A stretch of 64,000 nt of DNA, from NCBI GenBank assembly GCA_025800385.1, contig JAOXRS010000073.1, positions 27,662 to 91,661 of the forward strand, read 5' to 3'. The notes beneath the pieces were generated by a model. It worked only from the letters and a program-made list of their open reading frames with translations. It made no database searches and had not been told where the DNA came from. This document shows, piece by piece, positions 29,206-37,366 of this stretch; positions within the stretch are counted from its first letter, which is position 1; each line of letters starts with the position of its first letter. This stretch comes from Candidatus Albibeggiatoa sp. nov. NOAA (GTDB taxonomy: Bacteria; Pseudomonadota; Gammaproteobacteria; Beggiatoales; Beggiatoaceae). The position numbers were made by a program, and so were the translations under genes.

Positions 29206-31779
29206 TTATCCAGCAATAAATGAGCGGGTGTTGCCTTCGGTATTCAATGGAGGTGAGAATGTAGGAGAGCCTGTATAAGACTCAATTTCAATAAATGAAT
29301 TAGATATAGCCCCAATATCATCACTTACATTGTGTAAAATGTAGTAATCTTTTGAGTTTCCAGCTAGTCTCGTAATTGAGCTATTTCTGACAAACAAACC
29401 ACGTTGGTTATATATACTGACTAGAATTGCTTGAGGATTATTAGCATGGCAGTTAAATGAAGCAGATTCAAAGATGTGCACACCATGACTAGTATTTGAA
29501 TTGGCAATTAATAAATCATTTGAGTTAACTGTACTTTTCTCAAAATAGCAGCCAAAACTAGCACCTTTACATACAGTCAGTAAATTTAATGTCACAAATG
29601 AATTTGCGGTATAAAATCTATGCTGACTTGCTGCAACTTTGGTGAGACTTAAATAGCTAGATAGCACACCAAGTGTTACTTGATCTAATGCAATATGTTC
29701 GATTTCAAGCCCTGTACACGAATTAATCGTAATAGTATTTCCAACTAAAATTGTTTTTAACACTTTAACTTGACCCATTGTCAGCGTATTCGCTGGAAAA
29801 CTAGACTCAGGACAATAATGCTTCACCGTCACGTTATTGTTTGATATAGCAATAACTTCCCAACCACCTAAATGGACTTCTGGAATACCTGTACCTCCAA
29901 CACCATGGATTAACAGATAATTACCCACTTCAACATCGCTCGCATCATTCAATTGCAAAGTCACATCCCAATCACCTGCACTACCCGTAGCACTGATAAA
30001 GGACACAATCGTTTTTTCTAAAGGTTCAGCACCTTGAATTGTGATATTTTGCAAATTCTGGATTGTTAAGCTTTGATCTAAAACATGTTCACCAGCGGCT
30101 AAATCCAACGTGATATGCGCACTAGGTGCAACGACTAAATCACTAATAGCCTTAACTGCAGTTGCTAAATCAGGATAATCTTCAGGAATTTTAAAGGTCT
30201 TATCTTCAGCAAATGAAAACAAACCTTGTGTGTTACCTAAAGTATCTTGATGACGGCCATAACTATCTACACGATATTCAGCACTGCACACTAACTGATT
30301 GTCTTTCTCTTTCGTGAAACCACCTTCAAGCGTGACAAAAGCCGCATCGTTATCACCTAAACGAGTGGTTAACTGATTTTTTTGTGCAATCACTTTACCG
30401 TTGGTATTGTGGGAAATGTGCATAAACCCTTGATTATTTTCACGGTCTAGCGCGTAAATTTCACTATTTTGTAAAAACACTTCTGCTGCTTCAGTCGTCA
30501 TAAAGCTGCCGCAAGGACAAGCCGTTGAACTGAATCTCACCCCATCTAAAAACACATCTGCACCATCAAATGCAATTAAGCTAGCCAAATCAGGATGATT
30601 GCTGGTGTTTTCGATTCGTACTACGTTCGGCGCAATTTCAACAGGCCAATCCGCATTCGCATTGGTCATTGTAATATGAGCTTTCTGGCCACGCGCCTGT
30701 CCCAACCAATATAACGGGTCAGAATGTTGATCCATTTCCATATATGCAATACTCAACGAGGCATTATCCGCCCAGAATAATTGCATGATATTATTAATTT
30801 TTAAGCGTTCGATATGTAATTGTGCGCCGTTGACTAAGTTGATCGCAGTGGCATGAGCTGCCTCAAATTCATTGCGCCAACCGATTGTGGTTTGTCTTGG
30901 ATATTCGGTTAATTCGATATTTGATGACCAAGTGAGTTGGCCTTTTTGAAGATATTGCGTATTGTCTAAAAAGATTGGCGCGGCATGATCGGCAAGCACA
31001 TCGGTACAACCTGTATAGTCAGGATGCCAGATGTTGATCGGTAAGTTAGCTTCACTATAAATATTAGAATCTTGCGCCCATAACGCCACGCCACTGTGAG
31101 AGGTACAAGACGCAGAATAAATCCATAAATCTAATTGCATGTCGCCAGATGTGAAAACCGTTGATTTATCGAATTTCAAACAATGGCGCGTACCACGTAA
31201 TTGAATGTTATTAAAGCGAATGGTGGAATTGATAAAATGTAATGCAGTTTCATCATAAGCGTGTGCATCACAAATTTGCGAATCAGAAACAACGCCAACA
31301 ATATCAGTAGAAATCTCATCATCAATTGTATGTGGTGTACAAATAATCACAGGATTTTCAGGATCAAATTCACCCGCAGGTTCAAAGTTAATCAAGAAAA
31401 TATCACGTAGTGCTTGATTTGGTAGAATATGTTGGCCAGCTGATAGCTTAATCGTATTTGTTGCTGAAGGAATAATGTGCTTGCTTAAAGCTTCTGCTAA
31501 AGTGGTTGGATTGTCTGCCGCTTCACCCGTACCTTCTGCGTGTGGCGCAACGTAAATTACTCGATTGTCAAACGCATTTAATTTAGCATCAATTTCGGTT
31601 CTTTTTGCATCCCATGCACTATTAATTTCAGCATTTTTTTCATCCCACTTATTATCCAACTTGGTCTCAGCATCAGTGACCCGTTGATCGATGGCGGTGA
31701 TTTTATCAACCACTTCATAGGTTAATTCATCGGTTTGGTTAACTAATTGGGTTACAGCATTTTCAAGGGTCATTGTCAT
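29206..31779 (-). CDS. Tail fibre-like beta-helix protein, copy 3
   Basis: 857 residues, the first of the three copies to be transcribed. Coiled-coil start (TAIDQRVTDAETKLDNKW), first beta-helix with conserved GTRHCLKFDKS and DRENNQGFMHISHN, second beta-helix from about 520 (LDLAAGEHVL), a unique segment from about 680, and the conserved end FSPPLNTEGN. It lies 84 bases downstream of the collar-fibre gene. Several Cys are shared among the copies (for example SASCTSHSG), perhaps stabilising the helix. Confidence 0.75.
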   Translation of the reverse strand: MTMTLENAVTQLVNQTDELTYEVVDKITAIDQRVTDAETKLDNKWDEKNAEINSAWDAKRTEIDAKLNAFDNRVIYVAPHAEGTGEAADNPTTLAEALSKHIIPSATNTIKLSAGQHILPNQALRDIFLINFEPAGEFDPENPVIICTPHTIDDEISTDIVGVVSDSQICDAHAYDETALHFINSTIRFNNIQLRGTRHCLKFDKSTVFTSGDMQLDLWIYSASCTSHSGVALWAQDSNIYSEANLPINIWHPDYTGCTDVLADHAAPIFLDNTQYLQKGQLTWSSNIELTEYPRQTTIGWRNEFEAAHATAINLVNGAQLHIERLKINNIMQLFWADNASLSIAYMEMDQHSDPLYWLGQARGQKAHITMTNANADWPVEIAPNVVRIENTSNHPDLASLIAFDGADVFLDGVRFSSTACPCGSFMTTEAAEVFLQNSEIYALDRENNQGFMHISHNTNGKVIAQKNQLTTRLGDNDAAFVTLEGGFTKEKDNQLVCSAEYRVDSYGRHQDTLGNTQGLFSFAEDKTFKIPEDYPDLATAVKAISDLVVAPSAHITLDLAAGEHVLDQSLTIQNLQNITIQGAEPLEKTIVSFISATGSAGDWDVTLQLNDASDVEVGNYLLIHGVGGTGIPEVHLGGWEVIAISNNNVTVKHYCPESSFPANTLTMGQVKVLKTILVGNTITINSCTGLEIEHIALDQVTLGVLSSYLSLTKVAASQHRFYTANSFVTLNLLTVCKGASFGCYFEKSTVNSNDLLIANSNTSHGVHIFESASFNCHANNPQAILVSIYNQRGLFVRNSSITRLAGNSKDYYILHNVSDDIGAISNSFIEIESYTGSPTFSPPLNTEGNTRSFIAG

Positions 31780-31863
31780 GTCCGATAATCCTTTATCTTG
31801 GCGTGCTATATCATGACTGTAAAAAGAGAGATTCCTTTCCCTTTCACAGTCCAGACACGTTAT

Positions 31864-32661
31864 TTAAGCTTTCTCTAAAAGTCGTAATCTTTCGCTCATA
31901 CGTAATTCACGTAAATTTTTCACAATATGGCTAGTCGCTAAACGTATTAATTCCACCGTCAGCGGGTGAAAACCTAAATCACCATTTTGCTCAACTGTAA
32001 TTGAATTTGCAGGCACTGCCGCCAATACTAAATTCAACTGAATATCAAATTTATTAATTGCTGATTTAAAACCTAAATTCTGTTCTAAACTGACTTTAAT
32101 TTGGATTTCATCGCCAATTGTCCAGCTAAAGCCTGTATTTAAATCTAAATCAAAATGCGTTGAGCTAAAGATTTCGCTCGCAGTCAAGCTGCCTAGGTTA
32201 CTGTTATCTGGTGCAACGATGTCAAACACTTCGCTATTTTCAGTTGCATCAGTACATGTCAATGTATAGTTGCCTGCTTGCGCTTCATCATTAAATGTCT
32301 CAATGACTAAAGTATTCGCCGCTACATCAGCAGGCCCATAAGTGATATTGGCGAAAGGATTTGGATTACTCCAAATCGCGAACAACGTCCCATCTTCTAA
32401 ATAAAACCCAACGCCTTTGATCCAATACTCATTGTTACCGTCAACAATCACGGTTAAATTGACTTGGGTATCTGTCGCACGTAAACCATTTTTAACAGGG
32501 AAACGTTCAATTTCGCCTTGTAAACTGGTCATATCTTGGGTTGGGGTAAAACTTTCATTGGTTAAACCAACCGCAGTAATTTTTAAATCAATGCCATCAT
32601 TGTCCGCGTTAAATGCCGCTTGCAATCCCGCATCGGTTATCGTAGGTATTACGTCAATCAT
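31864..32661 (-). CDS. Phage tail-collar fibre protein (P2 gpH N-terminal type)
   Basis: 265 residues. The N-terminus matches the collar-fibre domain: ITDAGLQAAFNADNDGIDLK, then a sheet ending EYWIKGVGFYLEDGTLFAIW. An inserted beta-rich segment (about residues 125-200, GNYTLTCTDATENSEVFDIV) separates it from a short helical end (NLRELRMSERLRLLEKA). The product should link fibres to the baseplate. Its start overlaps the gpI stop by four bases. It lacks the long fibre shaft of gpH, which here may be supplied by the three separate fibre proteins downstream. Confidence 0.8.
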   Translation of the reverse strand: MIDVIPTITDAGLQAAFNADNDGIDLKITAVGLTNESFTPTQDMTSLQGEIERFPVKNGLRATDTQVNLTVIVDGNNEYWIKGVGFYLEDGTLFAIWSNPNPFANITYGPADVAANTLVIETFNDEAQAGNYTLTCTDATENSEVFDIVAPDNSNLGSLTASEIFSSTHFDLDLNTGFSWTIGDEIQIKVSLEQNLGFKSAINKFDIQLNLVLAAVPANSITVEQNGDLGFHPLTVELIRLATSHIVKNLRELRMSERLRLLEKA

Positions 32662-33683
32662 TCGGCCACCATCGTAATGTGAGTGAAAACAGTTGTTGAT
32701 AACGCACTGGAAACAGCCAGACCACTATTAGGAGAATGAACAGAATACTGCGCTTCAACGGTTCGGTTAAAAATATGTCGGGGATTAATTGCGACCCCAA
32801 CTTGATAAGGTTTATCAATCGATTGTTGGTAAATGGGTTTGGTGGTGCGCTTGAATGTATTTCGTGTTTGCGCACTCAGTCCAACGGTGAAAGGCTTATT
32901 TATATGTTTATTTTTGTATTCAGTTTGCGTGGTAATGTTTGTAATATGAGCAGCATCAACACTGGCCGCAACTTGCAAAGGATTGTCTAATGGATCAATT
33001 TTATAAATCGGTTTTGTCGTAACTTTTGCTGTATTTGCGGACTCAATTGCTGCTGCAACCGTAACATTGTGTGGACTAGATTGGCGTTGATAATCGGGCT
33101 TGCTGGTAAAACTTGCCATTCCTGCTGAATCAACTGCTGCTGCAACCGATAAGGCTGAACCTTTAATCTTGCCATCTTCCAAATACGGAGCAATTACATT
33201 TTTGAAAATAGTTCTAATCACTAAATCGTAATGCGCACTGGCAGGCTTATATAAATCGACGTTTTTGCTAATTCGTTGATATTGCTCATAAGATAAAGGG
33301 TATGGCGCACGACCATCAGAATGTACGATCAAGAAAAAAGTACGTGGTGTGCCTTTAGGTGAAGTCTGCCACCATTCAACAATTTCAAAATCAGGTACGC
33401 CTGTGAGTTCTAAAATCCGTTGCACTGCCCATCTTGTACCTTTTTTGCGATGGATTTCATATGATTCAGCAATCACACGACGCTTGACTTGATCTAGCCA
33501 ATCTTCATCCCATACATCAACCGACATTGCCCATGCTAACCATGGTAAAAATTCCGCAGGACATTCCCACGGATTCCATAGATTTCTAATCTCGTGAACG
33601 GGTAAGCTGTCCAAATGTTCGGCAGCAATCTGCTCAATGTCTAACTCGAGCTGGGTAGAATGACTGGGTAAGATCGATTGCAT
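32658..33683 (-). CDS. I: Phage tail protein I with repetitive C-terminal extension
   Basis: 341 residues. Residues 1-170 are typical gpI (LPWLAWAMSVDVWDEDW, KRRVIAESYEIHRKKGT, AVQRILELTG). The remainder is a set of about five 28-residue repeats with consensus V-(A/G)-x-(A/S)-(V/I)-x7-T-x-KPxY. Ordinary gpI is about 180-200 residues. gpI joins J in the baseplate wedge and contacts the fibre. The start overlaps the preceding stop (TAATG) and the end overlaps the collar fibre (ATGA), so translation is probably coupled. Confidence 0.87.
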   Translation of the reverse strand: MQSILPSHSTQLELDIEQIAAEHLDSLPVHEIRNLWNPWECPAEFLPWLAWAMSVDVWDEDWLDQVKRRVIAESYEIHRKKGTRWAVQRILELTGVPDFEIVEWWQTSPKGTPRTFFLIVHSDGRAPYPLSYEQYQRISKNVDLYKPASAHYDLVIRTIFKNVIAPYLEDGKIKGSALSVAAAVDSAGMASFTSKPDYQRQSSPHNVTVAAAIESANTAKVTTKPIYKIDPLDNPLQVAASVDAAHITNITTQTEYKNKHINKPFTVGLSAQTRNTFKRTTKPIYQQSIDKPYQVGVAINPRHIFNRTVEAQYSVHSPNSGLAVSSALSTTVFTHITMVAE

Positions 33684-34108
33684 TATTCAGCGACACTCAT
33701 TTGAAATGACATAATGTATTTGCCATCAGTTTGATTCAGACTGGCAAACACAACATTGTTTATAAATTGCTCAAATTCTTGCGAAGTAATTTCACCGTCT
33801 GACATCGCTTCTTGATGCCATTGACTTGCACTCATGACCATTTTCATTACGGCAAAAATATAATTGCGCCAATTAATTGGTTGTGGGTCTAAATCAACAC
33901 TTTGTTCAATGTTGTAATTCACTTTGACTTTGCCATCGGTAAAATCTGCAATACTTGGCTCAACCACTTGATCGAATAAGGCTTGAAACTCAGCAGTGGT
34001 TAACTCTTTATCGTCGTACGCGTCTTTGCCCCATTCGTATAATTTGCTGACGGTTGCAATCGCAAAGGCAAATAATTCAAGGTTGCTTTTTTTAGGTAAA
34101 TCAATCAT
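33683..34108 (-). CDS. Hypothetical protein between J and I
   Basis: 141 residues, no family recognised. It contains two similar segments, EWGKDAYDDKELTTAEFQAL and EAMSDGEITSQEFEQFINNV. They resemble degenerate EF-hand loops (Asp/Gly near loop positions 5-6, hydrophobic at 8, Glu-Phe at 12-13) but lack other metal ligands. The middle and end are beta-rich (YIMSFQMSVAE). Tight coupling with gpI suggests a baseplate or chaperone role; this is inference. Confidence 0.6.
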   Translation of the reverse strand: MIDLPKKSNLELFAFAIATVSKLYEWGKDAYDDKELTTAEFQALFDQVVEPSIADFTDGKVKVNYNIEQSVDLDPQPINWRNYIFAVMKMVMSASQWHQEAMSDGEITSQEFEQFINNVVFASLNQTDGKYIMSFQMSVAE

Positions 34109-34182
34109 TTTGATATTCTCTCAGTTGATCGGAACAAAGGGTTTTATGTTTTAATTCATCATTCCTAATTCATAACTTATAA

Positions 34183-35034
34183 TTATTCGTCGACTCCGCC
34201 ACTGACCACATTAATTCCACGACAAAATGCCGCTTGCTGCCTATCAACGACAATGGTGTCCGTTGGCTGATGTAATTCAATCCGCTGCACACCCGCACCA
34301 TGTAATGCTGCGTAAATCCCACTCAAAGCAATGTCATGTCCGAGCAAGTGATTTTTTTGTACATATTCGGTAATATTTTTAATCGATTCGGCTTTGACCA
34401 CAGCGGGGTCAGGGCCATTGTAAAAATACAAAGTCGCATCAATTTCATATTCGGTAATTTCAGGCGACTTGAGCACCACTTCATCAGTTAGCGGGCGTTT
34501 ATCTTCAGCACTGAGTTGCTCATCGACAATTTGCAATAATGCATCAGATGGAAAACCATTGTTTTCAACACTTAATACCGTCACTTCAACCACCGATGGT
34601 TCAGGGCTAAATACATCCACGTCTTTCACATCGTTAGAAGCTGTCAATGTCCAATACACATAACTGCCTGTTGCACCACAAGTGCTAATCGCTTCTAACG
34701 CTGCCACCGTGCGAGTGCGTAAACGCTCATCAGTTTCACCCTCCAAACGCGCCACACCAATATTGGCCGCTAAATTATCTAAATCCGCATCTTTGGCATA
34801 AGCCAACATCACTGCTTTTGATGCATCATTAATCCGTTGGCGCAATAACAATTCACGATACTGATATTGCTCTAACAATTTATACGCAGGGTCAGATTCG
34901 ACAATAGCCTGATAATCAGGGGCTAAATTACGGAATTCTGAAATTGCTTGCGCAACCAACTGCTCAATATCCAATGCCTCAATCACATCAGGAAACGGCA
35001 GCTTTTCTAGTTCAATGTTGGAAAATGCACTCAT
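34183..35034 (-). CDS. J: Baseplate assembly protein J
   Basis: 283 residues, close to P2 gpJ length. Recognisable gpJ stretches include LPFPDVIEALDIEQLVAQAI, DADLDNLAANIGVARLEGE, and TDERLRTRTVAALEAISTCG followed by ATGSYVYWTL. The C-terminal part (HLLGHDIALSGIYAALHGAG) is typical. J and I form the baseplate wedge around the V hub. It overlaps W by four bases. Confidence 0.93.
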   Translation of the reverse strand: MSAFSNIELEKLPFPDVIEALDIEQLVAQAISEFRNLAPDYQAIVESDPAYKLLEQYQYRELLLRQRINDASKAVMLAYAKDADLDNLAANIGVARLEGETDERLRTRTVAALEAISTCGATGSYVYWTLTASNDVKDVDVFSPEPSVVEVTVLSVENNGFPSDALLQIVDEQLSAEDKRPLTDEVVLKSPEITEYEIDATLYFYNGPDPAVVKAESIKNITEYVQKNHLLGHDIALSGIYAALHGAGVQRIELHQPTDTIVVDRQQAAFCRGINVVSGGVDE

Positions 35035-35459
35035 GAGATTATTGGTGTCGTCACAGTTAAATTATCAATGGAAATAGGAGTCACAACTGGCTCTGCTAAA
35101 TCGTAAGTCATGCCCGCTCTTTCATATTCTGAACGGATTGCACCAACTAAATTTGGCTCTGGGTTTAATGTCAATTGCATGGTTAAATCTAACTCACCCT
35201 GTTTGCTCACCCGTGTGACATTAATTTGAGTCATTTCAACCCGTGGTTCATTGGCTCTATCAAACGCTTCCACGCTCGCATAAGCCCATAGCATGAAGTG
35301 AGAAGGCGACATCGGTGCGTCCACTAATTGCTGATCCATGCCATAGTCGCGCACTAATACCCGCTCACCTTTGCGAGTCATCATCGTATCTTCGATTGAT
35401 TGTTGTAAGTGTGTGTCACCATCAATCCACTTCCCTGTGACCCTGTCCATTCCACGCAT
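35031..35459 (-). CDS. W: Baseplate assembly protein W (gp25-like)
   Basis: 142 residues. Typical gp25/gpW features: SIEDTMMTRKGERVLVRDYG near the N-terminus, with the hydrolase-like EPR turn (RANEPRVEMTQINV) later. In P2 W follows V directly. Here V is 12 kb away and W starts its own leftward operon (W-J-orphan-I-collar-fibres), divergent from U. Confidence 0.92.
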   Translation of the reverse strand: MRGMDRVTGKWIDGDTHLQQSIEDTMMTRKGERVLVRDYGMDQQLVDAPMSPSHFMLWAYASVEAFDRANEPRVEMTQINVTRVSKQGELDLTMQLTLNPEPNLVGAIRSEYERAGMTYDLAEPVVTPISIDNLTVTTPIIS

Positions 35460-35479
35460 GGTTTTCTTACTCGTTTTCT

Positions 35480-35510
35480 AACGGTTCAAATTGTAGCGTT
35501 TGAAACCGTT
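35480..35510. promoter_or_regulatory. Inverted repeat between divergent W and U genes
   Basis: AACGGTTCAAA and TTTGAAACCGTT are complementary except for one extra A, separated by eight bases. The 109-base region must hold both promoters, so this is a candidate operator that could control both tail blocks together. Confidence 0.45.
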
Positions 35511-35568
35511 TGATATGTATGACGTTTTGTCCTACAAACCTGATTTATAAATACTTTAGACTTTTTTT

Positions 35569-35979
35569 ATGGCAAAGAAATTCGTACAAGTGATATGGGG
35601 TGGTTACCCGTTTGGGACGAGCACCTCAGCGTTATCAAAGCTAGATCACACCACCAATTATCGGCATCCGTCACAAAATCGGATTGGTCGGCCTGTGGCA
35701 TTACAGTTTGTCGGTAAAGGTGATGACAGTATCACGCTAACAGGTGAGTATTATCCCGCAGTGTCTGGCAGGGCAAATTTAATGGAACTGGTCAGATTGA
35801 TTGCGAATCAGGGAAAACCTCATTATTTAGTTGACGGTATGGGCATGATTTATGGCAAATATGTTTGCACGTCGGTCAAAGATGGCAAAGATAAGTTAAT
35901 GGATGATAGTCGTCCGCAGAAAATTAGCTTTACCGTACAGCTTAAAAAATATTATCCAGATGGTGGAGGGTGGTTCTAA
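35569..35979 (+). CDS. U: Phage tail protein U
   Basis: 136 residues, with the family pattern: IGRPVALQFVGKGDDSITLTG, a YYP motif, ANLMELVRLIANQGKPHYLV and the end KISFTVQLKKYY. gpU is a tail completion protein in P2-like phages. No strong ribosome site precedes this ATG. It overlaps X by one base (TAATG). Confidence 0.9.
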   Translation: MAKKFVQVIWGGYPFGTSTSALSKLDHTTNYRHPSQNRIGRPVALQFVGKGDDSITLTGEYYPAVSGRANLMELVRLIANQGKPHYLVDGMGMIYGKYVCTSVKDGKDKLMDDSRPQKISFTVQLKKYYPDGGGWF

Positions 35980-36212
35980 TGGCGCAGTGGTATACCTGTC
36001 AGCAAGGCGATATGTTGGATGACATTTGTCACCGTCATTATGAATTATCACACAACAAAGCTTTAAGTTTTGTGCTGCAACATCCTGAGAATCAGAATTT
36101 AGCGGATCAAGGGGTGTTTTATGAAACAGGACAACAGGTTTTTTTACCTGATTTACCTAATGAATTAACCGTACAAGAAAACCAACGCCAAATTAAAATT
36201 TTTGATGTGTAA
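35979..36212 (+). CDS. X: Phage tail protein X (LysM-like)
   Basis: 77 residues. The LysM-like pattern WYTCQQGDMLDDICHRHY, then VFYETGQQVFLPDLP, is typical of gpX, which helps attach the spike complex. The ATG overlapping the U stop is chosen because GGAGGG lies eight bases upstream; an in-frame GTG three codons earlier is less likely. Confidence 0.88.
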   Translation: MAQWYTCQQGDMLDDICHRHYELSHNKALSFVLQHPENQNLADQGVFYETGQQVFLPDLPNELTVQENQRQIKIFDV

Positions 36213-36221
36213 GTCTAATGA

Positions 36222-36362
36222 ATGACAAGCAAATTACAAAAACTCAAATATGAATTATTAAAATCTCAAGAATGGCGCGTGCTTGAAATCACCGTATGGT
36301 ATTGGGTTTCAGGCTGGTTTTTATTGATTATTTTCACCGCATTGTTTATCGAAATATCATGA
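36222..36362 (+). CDS. Small single-pass membrane protein (46 aa)
   Basis: The frame starts 9 bases after the X stop and ends overlapping the D start (ATGA). It encodes a basic N-terminus (MTSKLQKLKYELLKSQEWR) and one membrane segment (VWYWVSGWFLLIIFTALFI). The tight packing and coupled stop/start support a real gene. Holin, anchoring or assembly functions are all possible; none is shown. Confidence 0.6.
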   Translation: MTSKLQKLKYELLKSQEWRVLEITVWYWVSGWFLLIIFTALFIEIS

Positions 36363-37360
36363 CACCTATAGCAATTATCAGTGGACTCAGTGCAGCCGCT
36401 AATGACAGACTTATCAGCGTTTCCGTCGTTGATAATGCAGGTATTGAAAGTGATACCGCTTCAATTAAGCTCGATGACCGAGATTACAAACTGGAATGGC
36501 CATCTAAAGGCTTAGAAATCACTATCCAGCTTGGCTATAAAGAAACAGGTACTGTTAATATGGGAATTTTTGAAATTGACAAAATTACCTATAGCGATGC
36601 CGCTAACACGATGAGTATCTCTGCTCGTGCTTTAATGACCCATAATAATGAAATTAAAAAGCCACACACTCGCGAATGGCATGAAAAAACCATTGGTGAG
36701 ATGGTTGGTACAATTGCTAAAGATAACGGTTTTACAGCTGAAGTTGATCCAGAAGTGGCAGGTATTAAATATTCACATTTAGACCAAACAGAGGAAAGTG
36801 ATATTAATTTTGTATCTAGATTAGCAGAAACTCATGATTGTTATGCCAAGTTGCAAGATAAAAAATTGTTATTTAAACCACGAGAGCAAGTTTTAGGTTC
36901 TGTAAAAGCCTCTCGAGATCATTATTTAAATGCGGGCTCGGGCATTATTGCTACTGCCTTAAGTGGGGTTTCTATTGACAGCCGTAGCAAGTTTAAAGGA
37001 GTTAAAACCTACTGGGAAGATCGGGATAGCAAAAAACGTACTTATGAAACTGTAGGCACTGAGCCCTTTTATGAAGAGAGAGGGGCATTAATGAGTCAGG
37101 ATAAGGCTAAGTTAAGAGCTGCTGCAAAACTCAAGCAATTATTACGCGGCACGGGCAAGATTGGCAGTTTGAGTATGCCAGGAAGCTCTGACATTAGAGC
37201 TGAAATGAATTTAAATTTAGAAGATTTTCGTCCTGAAGTTTGTCAATTATCGCCTTGGATCATCACAAAGGCCACACATACTTTTGATAATAGTGGCTAC
37301 AAGACAACGGTCTCAGCAGAAGTTAAGGCTGTGGAAGTCAAAAAAACTTCAAAAAAGTGA
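36359..37360 (+). CDS. D: Phage late control/tail hub protein D
   Basis: 333 residues, close to P2 gpD. Typical stretches: IKLDDRDYKLEWPSKGLEI, MGIFEIDKITYSDAANTMSI, KTIGEMVGTIAKDNG, LDQTEESDINFVSRLAETHD. gpD forms the central hub connecting tube and V spike. The start is the ATG overlapping the small membrane gene; 21 codons of open frame upstream lie inside that gene and are not conserved-looking. Confidence 0.93.
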   Translation: MTPIAIISGLSAAANDRLISVSVVDNAGIESDTASIKLDDRDYKLEWPSKGLEITIQLGYKETGTVNMGIFEIDKITYSDAANTMSISARALMTHNNEIKKPHTREWHEKTIGEMVGTIAKDNGFTAEVDPEVAGIKYSHLDQTEESDINFVSRLAETHDCYAKLQDKKLLFKPREQVLGSVKASRDHYLNAGSGIIATALSGVSIDSRSKFKGVKTYWEDRDSKKRTYETVGTEPFYEERGALMSQDKAKLRAAAKLKQLLRGTGKIGSLSMPGSSDIRAEMNLNLEDFRPEVCQLSPWIITKATHTFDNSGYKTTVSAEVKAVEVKKTSKK

Positions 37361-37366
37361 AAGTAA

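Noticed and set aside
36296..37360. Longer gpD start
   Set aside because: The extra codons lie within the 46-residue membrane gene; the ATGA overlap gives a better start.
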